Assembly (NCBI GenBank): GCA_032355985.1
Contig: JAUKVZ010000002.1
Coordinates: 248,001-312,000, forward strand
Direction: 5' to 3'
Source of the DNA: Sarcodiotheca gaudichaudii
Lineage: Eukaryota; Rhodophyta; Florideophyceae; Gigartinales; Solieriaceae
Length of the DNA stretch: 64,000 nucleotides
The notes below the pieces were generated by a model. It saw only the letters and a program-made list of their open reading frames with translations. It made no database searches and was not told the origin of the DNA. Each line of letters starts with the position of its first letter. Position 1 is the stretch's first letter. Shown in pieces: positions 24,270 to 33,297 of this stretch. The position numbers and the translations under genes are program-made.

Positions 24270-24451
24270 CACTCCCCGACCAGGGGAATGACTGCGCGGG
24301 TTACGCAAGCGGTATCCATCGCGGACGCGGACTTATCGGAGCGCGCCGCCATCCTTTAAGAGTCGCGGCTGCATCAACAGACGCACCCATCCGATGATCA
24401 GGTGTTCGGCCATCGGAGGGCCGGAACTCAGTCTTCTGGAGGGGCGCAGCC

Positions 24452-25873
24452 ATGAACGCCGCCATCGCCGAAAAGAGCTCAGCCATCGGCGCTCGATACA
24501 TTCCGATTCCCATCGAGTCTCTCGATGAGGAAGTCCTGACGCTGGATATCTTTCTGCGGCAGGCCGAGCGCGGCCAGTACGCGCTTTATCGAGGCCGCGG
24601 CATCCCCTTTACATCCAAGGATCACAAGCGACTTGTCGAGCGCGGCGTTCGCTTCGTCTACATTCCCAGCGAGCAACACAACGAGTATCGCAAGGCGCTT
24701 GCAGCGCGTCTTGATCGTCTTTATGAGGATCCTGATCTCAAGCACCAGGAGCGTGCGCGAATCATTCGCTCAGCTTCGACCCAACTCATTGAGGAAGTTC
24801 TCAGCGATCCCACGGCAGAAGGCGCATTGGAGAGCGTCTCAACGTTCAGCAGCCAACTCAACAACTGGATTCAGCAGGATCCGACCAAGTTCTCCTACCT
24901 GCTCGACATTTCCGAGCACGACTTCTACACGGCCACACACATGCTGAATGTCGGCATCGGTTGCGGCATCCTCATGCGGGAGTTGCATCCAAACGAAACT
25001 GGTCTCATTCAACTTGCCTTTGAAGGCGGGCTGCTTCACGACATCGGCAAGCGCGATGTGCCCGAGTCCATCCTGAACAAGGAAGGTCAACTTGCAGAGG
25101 ATGAGTGGCGGCAAATCCAGGCTCATCCCGTTCACGGCTATGAGATCCTCATGCAGCAGGAAGGCGTCGATCCTGTCATTCTCGAAATGACGCGCGATCA
25201 TCACGAGCATCTCGATGGCGGCGGCTATCCCGATGGCAAACGCGCCGGTGAGCTCAGCCTTCACGCGCGTGTGTGCGCAGTGGTTGATGTCTTTGATGCG
25301 ATCAGCGCCGCACGCCCGTATCGCGGCCCGACGCCGCCGCTCGACACGCTCAAGATCCTTCATCAGGGCAGCGGCAAGCAGTTTGATGTTGACGCTCTGT
25401 GCGCCTGGTCGGAGTACATCAAGAGCACGGTCAAGGAGGATCCTGATCGCGCCACGATCGTCTCCACCGACAATCCCCTTGTCAGTCTTGATGCATTTCT
25501 CAACACCGCCCCGCCCACGGATGGCGCCGCCGGCGCGGATGAGAATCTGTACAACCCCAAGTGGCTCGGCATACGCGATCATGAGCGGCATGAATGCGAC
25601 TTTCCCGTCGTCGCCTGCTTCGTGGTCAATGGCTTCAAGGAAGAGAAGACGTTCGAAGCCATCGCCAAGGATCTCAGTCTTGGCGGCGTGCGGATCTGCA
25701 CTCGACAGCGCACGCGGCCCGGCGAGGTTCTGCATCTTCAGATGACAGCCAAGAAGGGTGTTGTCGTCGAGCGCACAGCCCGCGTCGTCTACGTCAAGGA
25801 TCTCGCCGGAGGCGACCACGTCATTGGGCTCAAGTTCATCGCCGGGGAAGAGGACGACACTCCCGACAACTGA
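24452..25873 (+). CDS. HD-GYP phosphodiesterase with C-terminal PilZ domain
   Basis: The protein is 473 aa. The N-terminal ~150 residues (IPIPIESLDEEVLTLDIFLRQ) form the DUF3391-like region found before HD-GYP domains. The HD-GYP core has GLLHDIGKRDVPESIL and DHHEHLDGGGYPDG, with the metal ligands in place, and VCAVVDVFDAISAARPYR. Residues about 370-465 are a PilZ domain (RHECDFPVVACFVV, AIAKDLSLGGVRI), so it should both degrade and sense c-di-GMP. No signal peptide or membrane helix is seen. GGAGGGG precedes ATG 24452. It is monocistronic, convergent with the kinase gene. Confidence 0.9.
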   Translation: MNAAIAEKSSAIGARYIPIPIESLDEEVLTLDIFLRQAERGQYALYRGRGIPFTSKDHKRLVERGVRFVYIPSEQHNEYRKALAARLDRLYEDPDLKHQERARIIRSASTQLIEEVLSDPTAEGALESVSTFSSQLNNWIQQDPTKFSYLLDISEHDFYTATHMLNVGIGCGILMRELHPNETGLIQLAFEGGLLHDIGKRDVPESILNKEGQLAEDEWRQIQAHPVHGYEILMQQEGVDPVILEMTRDHHEHLDGGGYPDGKRAGELSLHARVCAVVDVFDAISAARPYRGPTPPLDTLKILHQGSGKQFDVDALCAWSEYIKSTVKEDPDRATIVSTDNPLVSLDAFLNTAPPTDGAAGADENLYNPKWLGIRDHERHECDFPVVACFVVNGFKEEKTFEAIAKDLSLGGVRICTRQRTRPGEVLHLQMTAKKGVVVERTARVVYVKDLAGGDHVIGLKFIAGEEDDTPDN

Positions 25874-25888
25874 TTCCGCCCGCCGGGC

Positions 25889-28066
25889 CTACTTCTGCGG
25901 AGATCGAGCCTTCTCAAGCGCCGCGGCTGCCCGTTTCGTGCGCGGATCGGTTGTCCCGCGGGTCGCCAGCAATGTCGCCGCACCTGATTCGAGCAGCGGC
26001 ATCGCCTGCTCCGGATCGCCTGCTTCGAGCAGGCACTCGCCAAGACGCGACTGCGCCTCGCCGATCCGCCAGTGCCCGTGCGGCAGCGAACGCTCACGAA
26101 CGCGTAAGCACGCGCGAAGGACGGCTTCTGCACTGTCGACATCCAGGCGCCACAGGTAGGCATCTCCAAGCGCAAGCCACGAGCGCTGCAGATCCGGGTG
26201 CTCCGGATGAAGCGCCGCTTTCCGCATCGCAAGCGCCTGTTCATCGAGCGTCAGCGCTGCCCGCCGATCCCCCAGCGCCTCCATACATCGCGCCCGCTGA
26301 AACAGAGTCATGGCGACATCGGCGTGTTCATTGCCGAGCCGCATCGCTCGCATGTCTCCGGCGATCTTGAAGAGCTGGGCAGCGGACTTCGGACGGCTCG
26401 ACGCCAGGTGTACGCGGGCCATGTTGTAGACGACCTGGGCCTGCTCGAGCTGGTGATCCCCGCTCGACGCCGCGAGTATGTCGCGCGCATCATCGAAGTA
26501 CATCCCGGCCTGACCGTAGTTTCCCCGCGCGGCTTCCAGATTTCCGAGACTGTTCACACTCTTCGCTGTTTCCGGATGCGAATCGCCGAATACACTTCGC
26601 CGCAGCTTCAGCGATTCCAACAGTTGCGCCTCGGCGAGATCAAACTCTCCGAGCGCGCGATAGCTGTTTCCCACCGTGTTGCGAATCGCTGCAGCAATCT
26701 CCGGATCATCGCCCAGCGCCAGATCCACCCAGTGCGCCGCTTCATCCAGCGTTTCGCGAATCGTCGGCTCCACGCCTGCCGCCGGCTCCACTGAGACGAG
26801 CGTATCCTCAAGAAACACATTGATCTGCCGCGTCTTCTTTGCCTCAATCAGCGCCCGCTGATACAGCCCTGCCATCATCACGCTGAATGCAATCAGCGCG
26901 AATGCGGCAAGTGATGCAAACGCCAGTGCCACACGATGCTTCGAAGCCGCCTTCCGCAGCACATACAGGCCGCTGTCTCGCTTCGCATCAATCGCCTCGC
27001 CTGCCAGATAGCGTTCGATGTCCTCTTTCAGCGCCGAGGCGGACTGATACCGCCGCTCCGGCGCCTTTGCCAAAGCGCGCATGACGATCGTCTCCAACTC
27101 ATCGTCAACGGCGAACGGCTCGCCATCGGTGCGCCTCGTTCGCAACGACGCCGGCGCCTGCTCGTTGATGGCATGCACGGCGGAAGCCAGCGATTCGCCA
27201 ATCTCATATGGAAGGCGTCCGCTCAAGAGTCGATACAGCATGACACCCAGCGCGTAGACATCGCTTCGAACATCCGCCGCGCCGGGCTCGCCGCTCGTTT
27301 GCTCAGGACTTGCGTATGCCAGCGTTCCGACGAAGGCGCCCGCCTCCGTCATTGTGGCGCCTGCGCTGCCATCGGTGATCGCCGCCAGGCCGAAGTCCAC
27401 AACTCGCGGCTCGCCCTGCGTATCCACCAGCACGTTCTGGGGCTTCAGATCTCGATGGATGACACCGTGCCTGTGCGCATCCGCCACCGCATCACACACA
27501 TTGCAAAACATCTCAAGGACGCGATTCCGTGGCAGCCCGCCCCGTGCGCACAACTCATCGACATAGGAATCAATCGGCGATCCTTGGACGAACTCCATCG
27601 CAAGGTATCGGCGCCCGCCCTCAGTGACGCCGCTTTCGTACAGCGTGACGATGTTCGGATGCCGCAGGCGTGACACGAGTTCGATTTCGCGTTCAAACCG
27701 CGCCCGCTGCCTGCTCGTCGCGAGCGACCCTGCGACGAGCACCTTGATCGCCGCCTTCCGGTTTGTCGACTGCTGGATCGCTTCGTACACGATACCCTGG
27801 CCGCCGCGATGCAGCTCTTGTTCGATCACATATCCCGCGATGCGCTCTTCCCCAACCGGGGCATGCGCTCGGGTGACTCCGTCATCGGTGCAGCTTTCGC
27901 GCAGTTTCAGCAGCAGATCATTGTTTGCGCGGATCTCCTCCATCTGATCGCGGCATGCATCGCATCCATCCACATGTTGCTGCACCGAAGCGTCCTGTGC
28001 GTTCCCCAACGCACACTGCTCCAGCGCCTCCATCGAAGGACAGGTTGCCGCGGTCACATCTGCCAT
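25889..28066 (-). CDS. membrane Ser/Thr kinase with anti-sigma-like zinc finger and TPR repeats
   Basis: The protein is 725 aa. Residues about 8-45 form an anti-sigma-type zinc finger (HVDGCDACRDQ, HxxxCxxC). Residues about 70-335 are the kinase: LHRGGQGIVYEA, AIKVLVAG, HRHGVIHRDLKPQNVLVD, VVDFGLA and GTLAYASPEQ. A single membrane helix follows (VALAFASLAAFALIAFSVMMAGLY, about 370-395), then roughly 330 residues of TPR repeats (NTVGNSYRALGEFDLAEAQL, SLGNLEAARGNYGQAGMYFD). The sigma gene lies 9 bases upstream, so the kinase probably controls that sigma factor through its zinc finger, with the TPR part exported as a sensor. The catalytic residues look complete. Confidence 0.9.
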   Translation of the reverse strand: MADVTAATCPSMEALEQCALGNAQDASVQQHVDGCDACRDQMEEIRANNDLLLKLRESCTDDGVTRAHAPVGEERIAGYVIEQELHRGGQGIVYEAIQQSTNRKAAIKVLVAGSLATSRQRARFEREIELVSRLRHPNIVTLYESGVTEGGRRYLAMEFVQGSPIDSYVDELCARGGLPRNRVLEMFCNVCDAVADAHRHGVIHRDLKPQNVLVDTQGEPRVVDFGLAAITDGSAGATMTEAGAFVGTLAYASPEQTSGEPGAADVRSDVYALGVMLYRLLSGRLPYEIGESLASAVHAINEQAPASLRTRRTDGEPFAVDDELETIVMRALAKAPERRYQSASALKEDIERYLAGEAIDAKRDSGLYVLRKAASKHRVALAFASLAAFALIAFSVMMAGLYQRALIEAKKTRQINVFLEDTLVSVEPAAGVEPTIRETLDEAAHWVDLALGDDPEIAAAIRNTVGNSYRALGEFDLAEAQLLESLKLRRSVFGDSHPETAKSVNSLGNLEAARGNYGQAGMYFDDARDILAASSGDHQLEQAQVVYNMARVHLASSRPKSAAQLFKIAGDMRAMRLGNEHADVAMTLFQRARCMEALGDRRAALTLDEQALAMRKAALHPEHPDLQRSWLALGDAYLWRLDVDSAEAVLRACLRVRERSLPHGHWRIGEAQSRLGECLLEAGDPEQAMPLLESGAATLLATRGTTDPRTKRAAAALEKARSPQK

Positions 28067-28075
28067 AAGCGTCCC

Positions 28076-28666
28076 TTAACCTTCGTACGCCGCCCGGAGA
28101 TCTGTCAGGATGTCCCGCAGTTTTTGCAGGCATCGATGCTTTGCCAGATACACATCATTCTTCGACATGCCAAGCTCTTCGGCGACTGACTCAGGCGTTC
28201 GGCCGTTCAGAGCGATCAACTCAAACGCGCGAATCGTCGATTCGCTCGCTTGCGACTGCATCCGCAGCTCGCGCAGGCCCTCATGCAGCAGCGCCCGCTC
28301 GGCCTCTTCATCCCATATCCGTCCGACATCCATCTCATCCGGCGCTTCCATCACGGCCGACGCTCCGCGCGTTTCACGGCGAGATGCGCGCTTGCGCTGC
28401 ATGTCCCGAGCCGCATTCCTTGCGATGCCGATCAGCCATGATCGCAGGCGTCCCTTGTCCCGGTCGTACCCGCCTGCTCGATATGTCTGCACGAATCGCG
28501 CCAGCGCGTCCTGCGCCGCATCGGCCGCATCTTCTTCGCTCAGCCCCAGCCGCCGACTGAACGCCGCAAGGATCGGACGAAAGCGCGCGTCGAAATCCGC
28601 CCACACCGACTCATTCGCCGGGTCGGCCAGTTCCTCGAGAAGCGCTGTTGTCGTCCGGGTCTGCAT
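28076..28666 (-). CDS. ECF-family sigma factor
   Basis: The protein is 196 aa. Region 2 is WADFDARFRPILAAFSRRLGLSEEDAADAAQDALARFVQTY, with RLRSWLIGIARNAARDMQRKR; region 4 is AFELIALNGRTPESVAEELGMSKNDVYLAKHRCLQKLRDIL. ATG 28666 is chosen because the sigma fold begins there; an upstream ATG 28828 adds 54 Arg-rich residues and would run into the divergent promoter region. It sits in one transcript with the zinc-finger kinase. Together they form a one-sigma, one-kinase signalling unit, distinct from the ECF sigma at 23427. Confidence 0.9.
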   Translation of the reverse strand: MQTRTTTALLEELADPANESVWADFDARFRPILAAFSRRLGLSEEDAADAAQDALARFVQTYRAGGYDRDKGRLRSWLIGIARNAARDMQRKRASRRETRGASAVMEAPDEMDVGRIWDEEAERALLHEGLRELRMQSQASESTIRAFELIALNGRTPESVAEELGMSKNDVYLAKHRCLQKLRDILTDLRAAYEG

Positions 28667-28808
28667 GGGCGATCGCCCTCGCTTTCCGATCGAATCATAC
28701 CGCCGCACGCTGCGGGATCGCCCATTTTCAGCTTTTCCCGCCTGCCGCTGAAAGATCCGCACGCCCCATTGCGAATGCACATCGGAAGGCGGGAGCGTGA
28801 CCCCCAAC

Positions 28809-28851
28809 GGCTCTGCCTTTCGCGGCAAACCTCAGCTGGAGCCTGCGCTCC
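28809..28851 (+). promoter_or_regulatory. structured leader with two exclusive hairpins before the metalloprotease gene
   Basis: GGCTC (28809-28813) can pair with GAGCC (28839-28843), enclosing TGCC-tttcgc-GGCA. Alternatively GGAGC (28838-28842) pairs with GCTCC (28847-28851), directly before the GGAG ribosome-binding site at 28852-28855. The two folds exclude each other, a layout seen in switches. I could not match it to a known riboswitch class; a c-di-GMP-I type was considered and not supported. Confidence 0.3.
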
Positions 28852-28863
28852 GGAGATACGACC

Positions 28864-31602
28864 ATGCGCACCAGTCTTTCACATCGAGCAATTCTTCCGC
28901 TACTTCTCGCGCCGGCGGCGCTGGCAACGGGACCCATCGCGCAGGAGTCCATCATCAGCGTCGATTCTTCCGAGAACCTCGGCAACCAGGCCGTGCTGTG
29001 GATCAGTTCGTCGCCCAACGGTCGCTATGTCGCATTCACCAGCCGTGCGACGAATCTCGTCGTGCCGGATAACAATGGACCGACCGCTGATCTTTTCCTG
29101 CGCGATCGCGTCTTCGGCACGACAACCCGCATCGGCACATCATCCACTGGCGTTCAGGATGGATTCAGCGAGCCGAGTCTTCCATTTGTCGGCGCATCCG
29201 GCGCCTATGTCGCATTCACGACGGGCGCCGCGTGGGATCCGATCGATACAAATCTGCGCACGGATATTTACGTCAAGGCGCCATTGACCGGCGCCGTCGT
29301 TCCTGTGTCGGTCAGCAGCGCCGGCGTCATCGGCGATCAGAACAGCTACGGCGCATCGCTTTCCTACACGCTCAGTGACAATGGCAATCTTTCGGCGATC
29401 GACGGGCGCTACGTCTGCTTCGGAAGCCGCGCCGCCAATCTTGTCGCCGGCGACACGAATAATGCGCCCGATGTCTTTCGTCACGATCGAGACGCCGATG
29501 GCAACGGCATCTTTGATGAGCCCGGCGGCGTCGCCACGATCAAGGTTTCCGTCGACAACGCGGGCCAGCAGACGAACACGTTTCTGCTCGGCACACCCAC
29601 GATGTCCGCCGATGGCAATCGCGTCGCTTTCTGGGACGCATCCGCCAATCTCGTCGCAGGCGACACCAATCTTCAGCATGACGTGTTTGTCCGCGATATC
29701 GCCGCGGGCACAACCACGCGCGTCAGTGTCTCCAGCGCCGGCGTTGAGCAGGATGAGGATCACACGCTTCCTCTTCAGCCGAACCCGGGCCTGCTTTCTG
29801 CAAACATCTCAGGCGATGGGAACCATGTCGCGTTCTATAGCCGCGCGACGAATCTCGTGCCCGGCGACACCAACAACCAGCCGGATGTCTTCGTTCGCGA
29901 CATGACCAACAACACCACGGTGCGCGTCAGCGTCACCAACAGCGGCCAGCAGGCCACCGGCGGCGGGAGCTTCAGCCCGCGCATCTCCTACGACGGCCGC
30001 TTCGTCACCTTCATCACGGACGCCACCAATATGCCAGGCGGCGCCCAGGGCTCGCGCATCATGATGCATGATCGTGACACCGATGAAGATGGCATCTACG
30101 ACGAAGCCGGCGCGACGATTTCCTATCTCGTTGAACTCACCGATCCTGCCGCAGCGCCCGGGAACGCTGCGTTCGACAGCGCGATCTCCCCTTCGGGCAG
30201 CAACATCTTCTACACCTCTACATACAACTTGTTTGGCAATGATCTCAATGCCGTCCCGGATCTCTATATGGAGGAGACCAATCTCGACACCGACAAAGAC
30301 GCCATCCTCGACGCCTGGGAACACACAGGCATTGACTGGGATGGCGATGGCGAGCTCGACAGCCAGACTTTCCTGCCCACCGGGTCCTCGGATCCCTTCC
30401 ACAAGGATCTCTACATCGAGATCGACGCGATGGTCGGGCGCGCCCCTGCCGTCGGAACGCTTAACGTGGTCGGGTCAGCGTTTTTCAATGCGACCGTGCC
30501 GAATCCTGACGGCGTCGACGGCATCAACTTCCGCACACAGGGCGATCAGATCGGCGTCGTCCTTCTTGACGAGACGAACATTCCTCTCGCGGGGTGGACA
30601 TGGAACCCGCCCGCCATTCCCTGGCCGCCGGAGTTCGCCGTCACCAAGACAAACTTCTTCGGAACCGTCGCCGAGCGCGCAGATCCCAACTGGGCCAACA
30701 TTCGCGCCGCCAAGGAGATGGTGTACCGCTACTGCGTCTACGCCGATCAGCTTGGGACCACGACCGTCTCAGGCCTCGGCGAGTTTCCCGGTGATGACTC
30801 CATCATCACGCTCGGCGCATGGAATCCACCCGGTGGTCGCCCCGGCGATCAGCAGGGACTGCTCATGCATGAGGTCGGACACAACCTCGGTCTCGACCAC
30901 GGCGGCTGCGATCCCATCAACTACAAGCCAAACTACAACAGCGTGATGAACTACACGTGGACGGTTCCTCCACTCACGCCGCCCAACAACCTCTTCTACT
31001 GGCAGGCATGGAAGGCCGACTACTCCCACGCCGCCTGGCCGACGCTCGATGAGAACAACCTCGATGAAACACAGCCGATCTCGAATGATCTGACGCATTC
31101 ATCTGATGTTGTTCCGACAGGCCCGCCCGCGGCGCGCTTCGTCTTCGAAGCGGGGGTCAACGGCAGCCCGATCGACTGGGATCGCGATGGCAACGCAACC
31201 AACACAAACGCCATCGCCAACGTCAACTACATCTTCCCCAACCTCGACACCAATGGAGACGGCGCTATTACTTCCGCCGACACCATGCCCGGCGAAATCC
31301 TCGTCGGCCATGATGACTGGGCGAACATCAATCTCGCCTTCACAGGCTGCCCCAATTTCGAGGCCGGCGTCTCCGGGTTCATGACCCCGATCGGGCAGGA
31401 CATGACGTACGAGACACTTGAGACCCTCTCTCTCCTCGGCGCCTGTGAGGCGGATCTCGATGGCGATGGTCAGGTCGGCTCATCCGATCTTGCTCAGCTC
31501 ATCGGACTTTGGGGCCAGACGGGGGTCGCGGCCGATCTTGATGGAGGTGGCGTCGGATCATCCGATCTCGCCACACTCATCGGATTCTGGGGTCCCTGCT
31601 GA
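28864..31602 (+). CDS. secreted zinc metalloprotease-like protein with TolB-type repeats and dockerin-like tail
   Basis: The protein is 912 aa. After a signal peptide (AILPLLLAPAALATG) come about six TolB/WD40-like beta-propeller repeats with the pattern DVFVRD...TTRVSVSSAG (residues ~30-470). A second region carries HEVGHNLGLDHGG, with His669, Glu670, His673 and His679 as HExxHxxGxxH, plus a Met-turn-like VMNYTW. The last 50 residues hold two dockerin-like repeats (DLDGDGQVGSSDLAQLIGLWG and a second copy ending GFWGPC), the GC-type dockerin anchor of Phycisphaerae. It is probably exported and surface-attached through Ca2+-binding repeats. GGAG precedes ATG 28864. A strong terminator follows. 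Confidence 0.85.
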   Translation: MRTSLSHRAILPLLLAPAALATGPIAQESIISVDSSENLGNQAVLWISSSPNGRYVAFTSRATNLVVPDNNGPTADLFLRDRVFGTTTRIGTSSTGVQDGFSEPSLPFVGASGAYVAFTTGAAWDPIDTNLRTDIYVKAPLTGAVVPVSVSSAGVIGDQNSYGASLSYTLSDNGNLSAIDGRYVCFGSRAANLVAGDTNNAPDVFRHDRDADGNGIFDEPGGVATIKVSVDNAGQQTNTFLLGTPTMSADGNRVAFWDASANLVAGDTNLQHDVFVRDIAAGTTTRVSVSSAGVEQDEDHTLPLQPNPGLLSANISGDGNHVAFYSRATNLVPGDTNNQPDVFVRDMTNNTTVRVSVTNSGQQATGGGSFSPRISYDGRFVTFITDATNMPGGAQGSRIMMHDRDTDEDGIYDEAGATISYLVELTDPAAAPGNAAFDSAISPSGSNIFYTSTYNLFGNDLNAVPDLYMEETNLDTDKDAILDAWEHTGIDWDGDGELDSQTFLPTGSSDPFHKDLYIEIDAMVGRAPAVGTLNVVGSAFFNATVPNPDGVDGINFRTQGDQIGVVLLDETNIPLAGWTWNPPAIPWPPEFAVTKTNFFGTVAERADPNWANIRAAKEMVYRYCVYADQLGTTTVSGLGEFPGDDSIITLGAWNPPGGRPGDQQGLLMHEVGHNLGLDHGGCDPINYKPNYNSVMNYTWTVPPLTPPNNLFYWQAWKADYSHAAWPTLDENNLDETQPISNDLTHSSDVVPTGPPAARFVFEAGVNGSPIDWDRDGNATNTNAIANVNYIFPNLDTNGDGAITSADTMPGEILVGHDDWANINLAFTGCPNFEAGVSGFMTPIGQDMTYETLETLSLLGACEADLDGDGQVGSSDLAQLIGLWGQTGVAADLDGGGVGSSDLATLIGFWGPC

Positions 31603-31634
31603 GATCCATCCGCTGACAACTCACGCGTGTGCGC

Positions 31635-31674
31635 ACGCCGCAGATCGCTTCCACGCATCTGCGGCGTGTTTTCG
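31635..31674 (+). terminator. intrinsic terminator after the metalloprotease gene
   Basis: ACGCCGCAGAT (31635-31645) pairs perfectly with ATCTGCGGCGT (31657-31667) around an 11-base loop, followed by GTTTTCG. It separates the secreted protein gene from the pyrimidine operon. Confidence 0.85.
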
Positions 31675-31769
31675 TGCGCTTTCCGCCACGGGCGCGGCAC
31701 CTTCAGACTTGAGACTCCCCCCAATCTCGGCGACACTGCCCCGTCACTACCTATTAAGGATCAAATGCC

Positions 31770-33257
31770 ATGAGCCCCGCCACGCTGCATCACGTCATCG
31801 GCGGCAAGACCATCGATGACCCGGGCAAGAACGCCCGCTCCAATATCAATCCCGCCACCGGCGCCGAAATCGCCAAGGCGCCCCTCGACGCTGTGGACGC
31901 CTCCGAAAAGGCCGTCCAGGCCGCACGCGAGGCTTTCCCCAGCTGGTCGGCCACACCTGTCGGCGATCGCGTCCAGCATCTCTTCAGATACAAGTCCATT
32001 CTCGAGGATCACGCGAGCGAACTTGCCGACATCGTCGTGGAGGAGCATGGCAAGACGAAAGCCGAAGCCATGGGCTCGGTTCGTCGCGGCATTGACTGCA
32101 TTGAGCATGCCTGCGCCGCGCCGGTTCTCATGATGGGCCGCACGCTGCCGCAGATCGCGGTGTCATCATCCTTCTGCCGCACTGAGGATGAAGGCGGCGT
32201 CGGGATCGACTCCTCCGTTGATCGCGTGCCCGTCGGCGTTTGTGTCGGCATCACGCCGTTCAACTTTCCCGTCATGGTTCCGATGTGGATGTGGCCGATG
32301 GCCGTGGCCTGCGGCAACACCTTCGTGCTCAAGCCATCTGAGAAGGATCCTGCGAGCGCCGTGCGCGCCACCGAACTCGCGATCGAAGCGGGTTTTCCGG
32401 CGGGCGTCCTGAATCTTGTCCACGGCGGGCCGAATGTCGTCAATCATCTGCTGCATCACGAAGATGTGCGCGCCGTTTCGTTTGTCGGCTCCACGCGAGC
32501 CGGGCACTACATCTACGAGACTGCTGCAAAGCACGGCAAACGCGTTCAGTGCATGTGCGGCGCGAAGAATCATTCCGTCATCATGCCGGACGCCAATCGC
32601 GAGGCCGCCGTTGATGGTGTGATCGGCTCTGCCTTCGGCAACACCGGCCAGCGCTGCCTTGCGGGCTCCGTCGTCGTGCTCGTCGGCGATACCCCTGACT
32701 GGTTCATTCCGAAGCTGGTCGAAGGCGCCAAGAAGATCAAGGTTGGCGCCGGCAGCGAGGCTTCAACAGGCATGGGCCCGATGCAGGATGCGGAATCTCT
32801 TGAGCGTGTTGAAAGCTATATCGGCGTTGGTATCGCCGAAGGCGCCGACCTGCTGCTTGATGGTCGCAAGGCGGAGCTGCCGAAGAATGGTTGCTACGTC
32901 GGGCCGACGATCTTCGATCACGTTACTCCTAAGATGCGCATCTGCAAGGAAGAGATCTTCGGCCCGGTCCTCTCCATCATGCGCGCCGATTCAGTCGACC
33001 ATGCCGTCGGCATGATCAACCAGAGTGAGTACGGCAATATGGCCGTGATCTTCACGGATTCCGGCCATGCCGCACATCGATTCGAGACGACTGTCGAAGC
33101 AGGCATGCTTGGCGTGAATGTCGGCGTTCCCGCGCCGATGGCGGCCTTCCCCTTCGCCGGCTGGAAGAACTCTTTCTTCGGCGATCTGCATACCAACGGC
33201 GAAGATGGCGTGCGCTTCTTCACGAAATCGCGCGTCACCGTCAGGCGCTGGATCTGA
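31770..33257 (+). CDS. mmsA: CoA-acylating methylmalonate/malonate semialdehyde dehydrogenase
   Basis: The protein is 495 aa. Family signatures are VGVCVGITPFNFPVMVPMWMWPMAVACGN, SFVGSTRAGHYIYE and the catalytic Cys296 in GNTGQRCLAG. MmsA-type aldehyde dehydrogenases lack the general-base Glu of ordinary ALDHs and transfer the acyl group to CoA. First in a five-gene pyrimidine operon, it most likely oxidises malonate semialdehyde from beta-alanine to acetyl-CoA. ATG 31770 starts the conserved region directly. Homologues also act in valine and inositol catabolism, but nothing here suggests those roles. Confidence 0.92.
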   Translation: MSPATLHHVIGGKTIDDPGKNARSNINPATGAEIAKAPLDAVDASEKAVQAAREAFPSWSATPVGDRVQHLFRYKSILEDHASELADIVVEEHGKTKAEAMGSVRRGIDCIEHACAAPVLMMGRTLPQIAVSSSFCRTEDEGGVGIDSSVDRVPVGVCVGITPFNFPVMVPMWMWPMAVACGNTFVLKPSEKDPASAVRATELAIEAGFPAGVLNLVHGGPNVVNHLLHHEDVRAVSFVGSTRAGHYIYETAAKHGKRVQCMCGAKNHSVIMPDANREAAVDGVIGSAFGNTGQRCLAGSVVVLVGDTPDWFIPKLVEGAKKIKVGAGSEASTGMGPMQDAESLERVESYIGVGIAEGADLLLDGRKAELPKNGCYVGPTIFDHVTPKMRICKEEIFGPVLSIMRADSVDHAVGMINQSEYGNMAVIFTDSGHAAHRFETTVEAGMLGVNVGVPAPMAAFPFAGWKNSFFGDLHTNGEDGVRFFTKSRVTVRRWI

Positions 33258-33297
33258 AGCATCAACGGCGCCGGTTGCGGCGCAATGAGGAACTGTC

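Noticed and set aside
24839-25819. Open frame of 326 codons on the minus strand
   Set aside because: Antisense to the HD-GYP/PilZ gene, whose catalytic motifs are unambiguous.
28800-28863. c-di-GMP-I riboswitch
   Set aside because: GGCAAACC is present, but the paired element GACGCAAAGCC and the second helix are missing, so I do not support the call.
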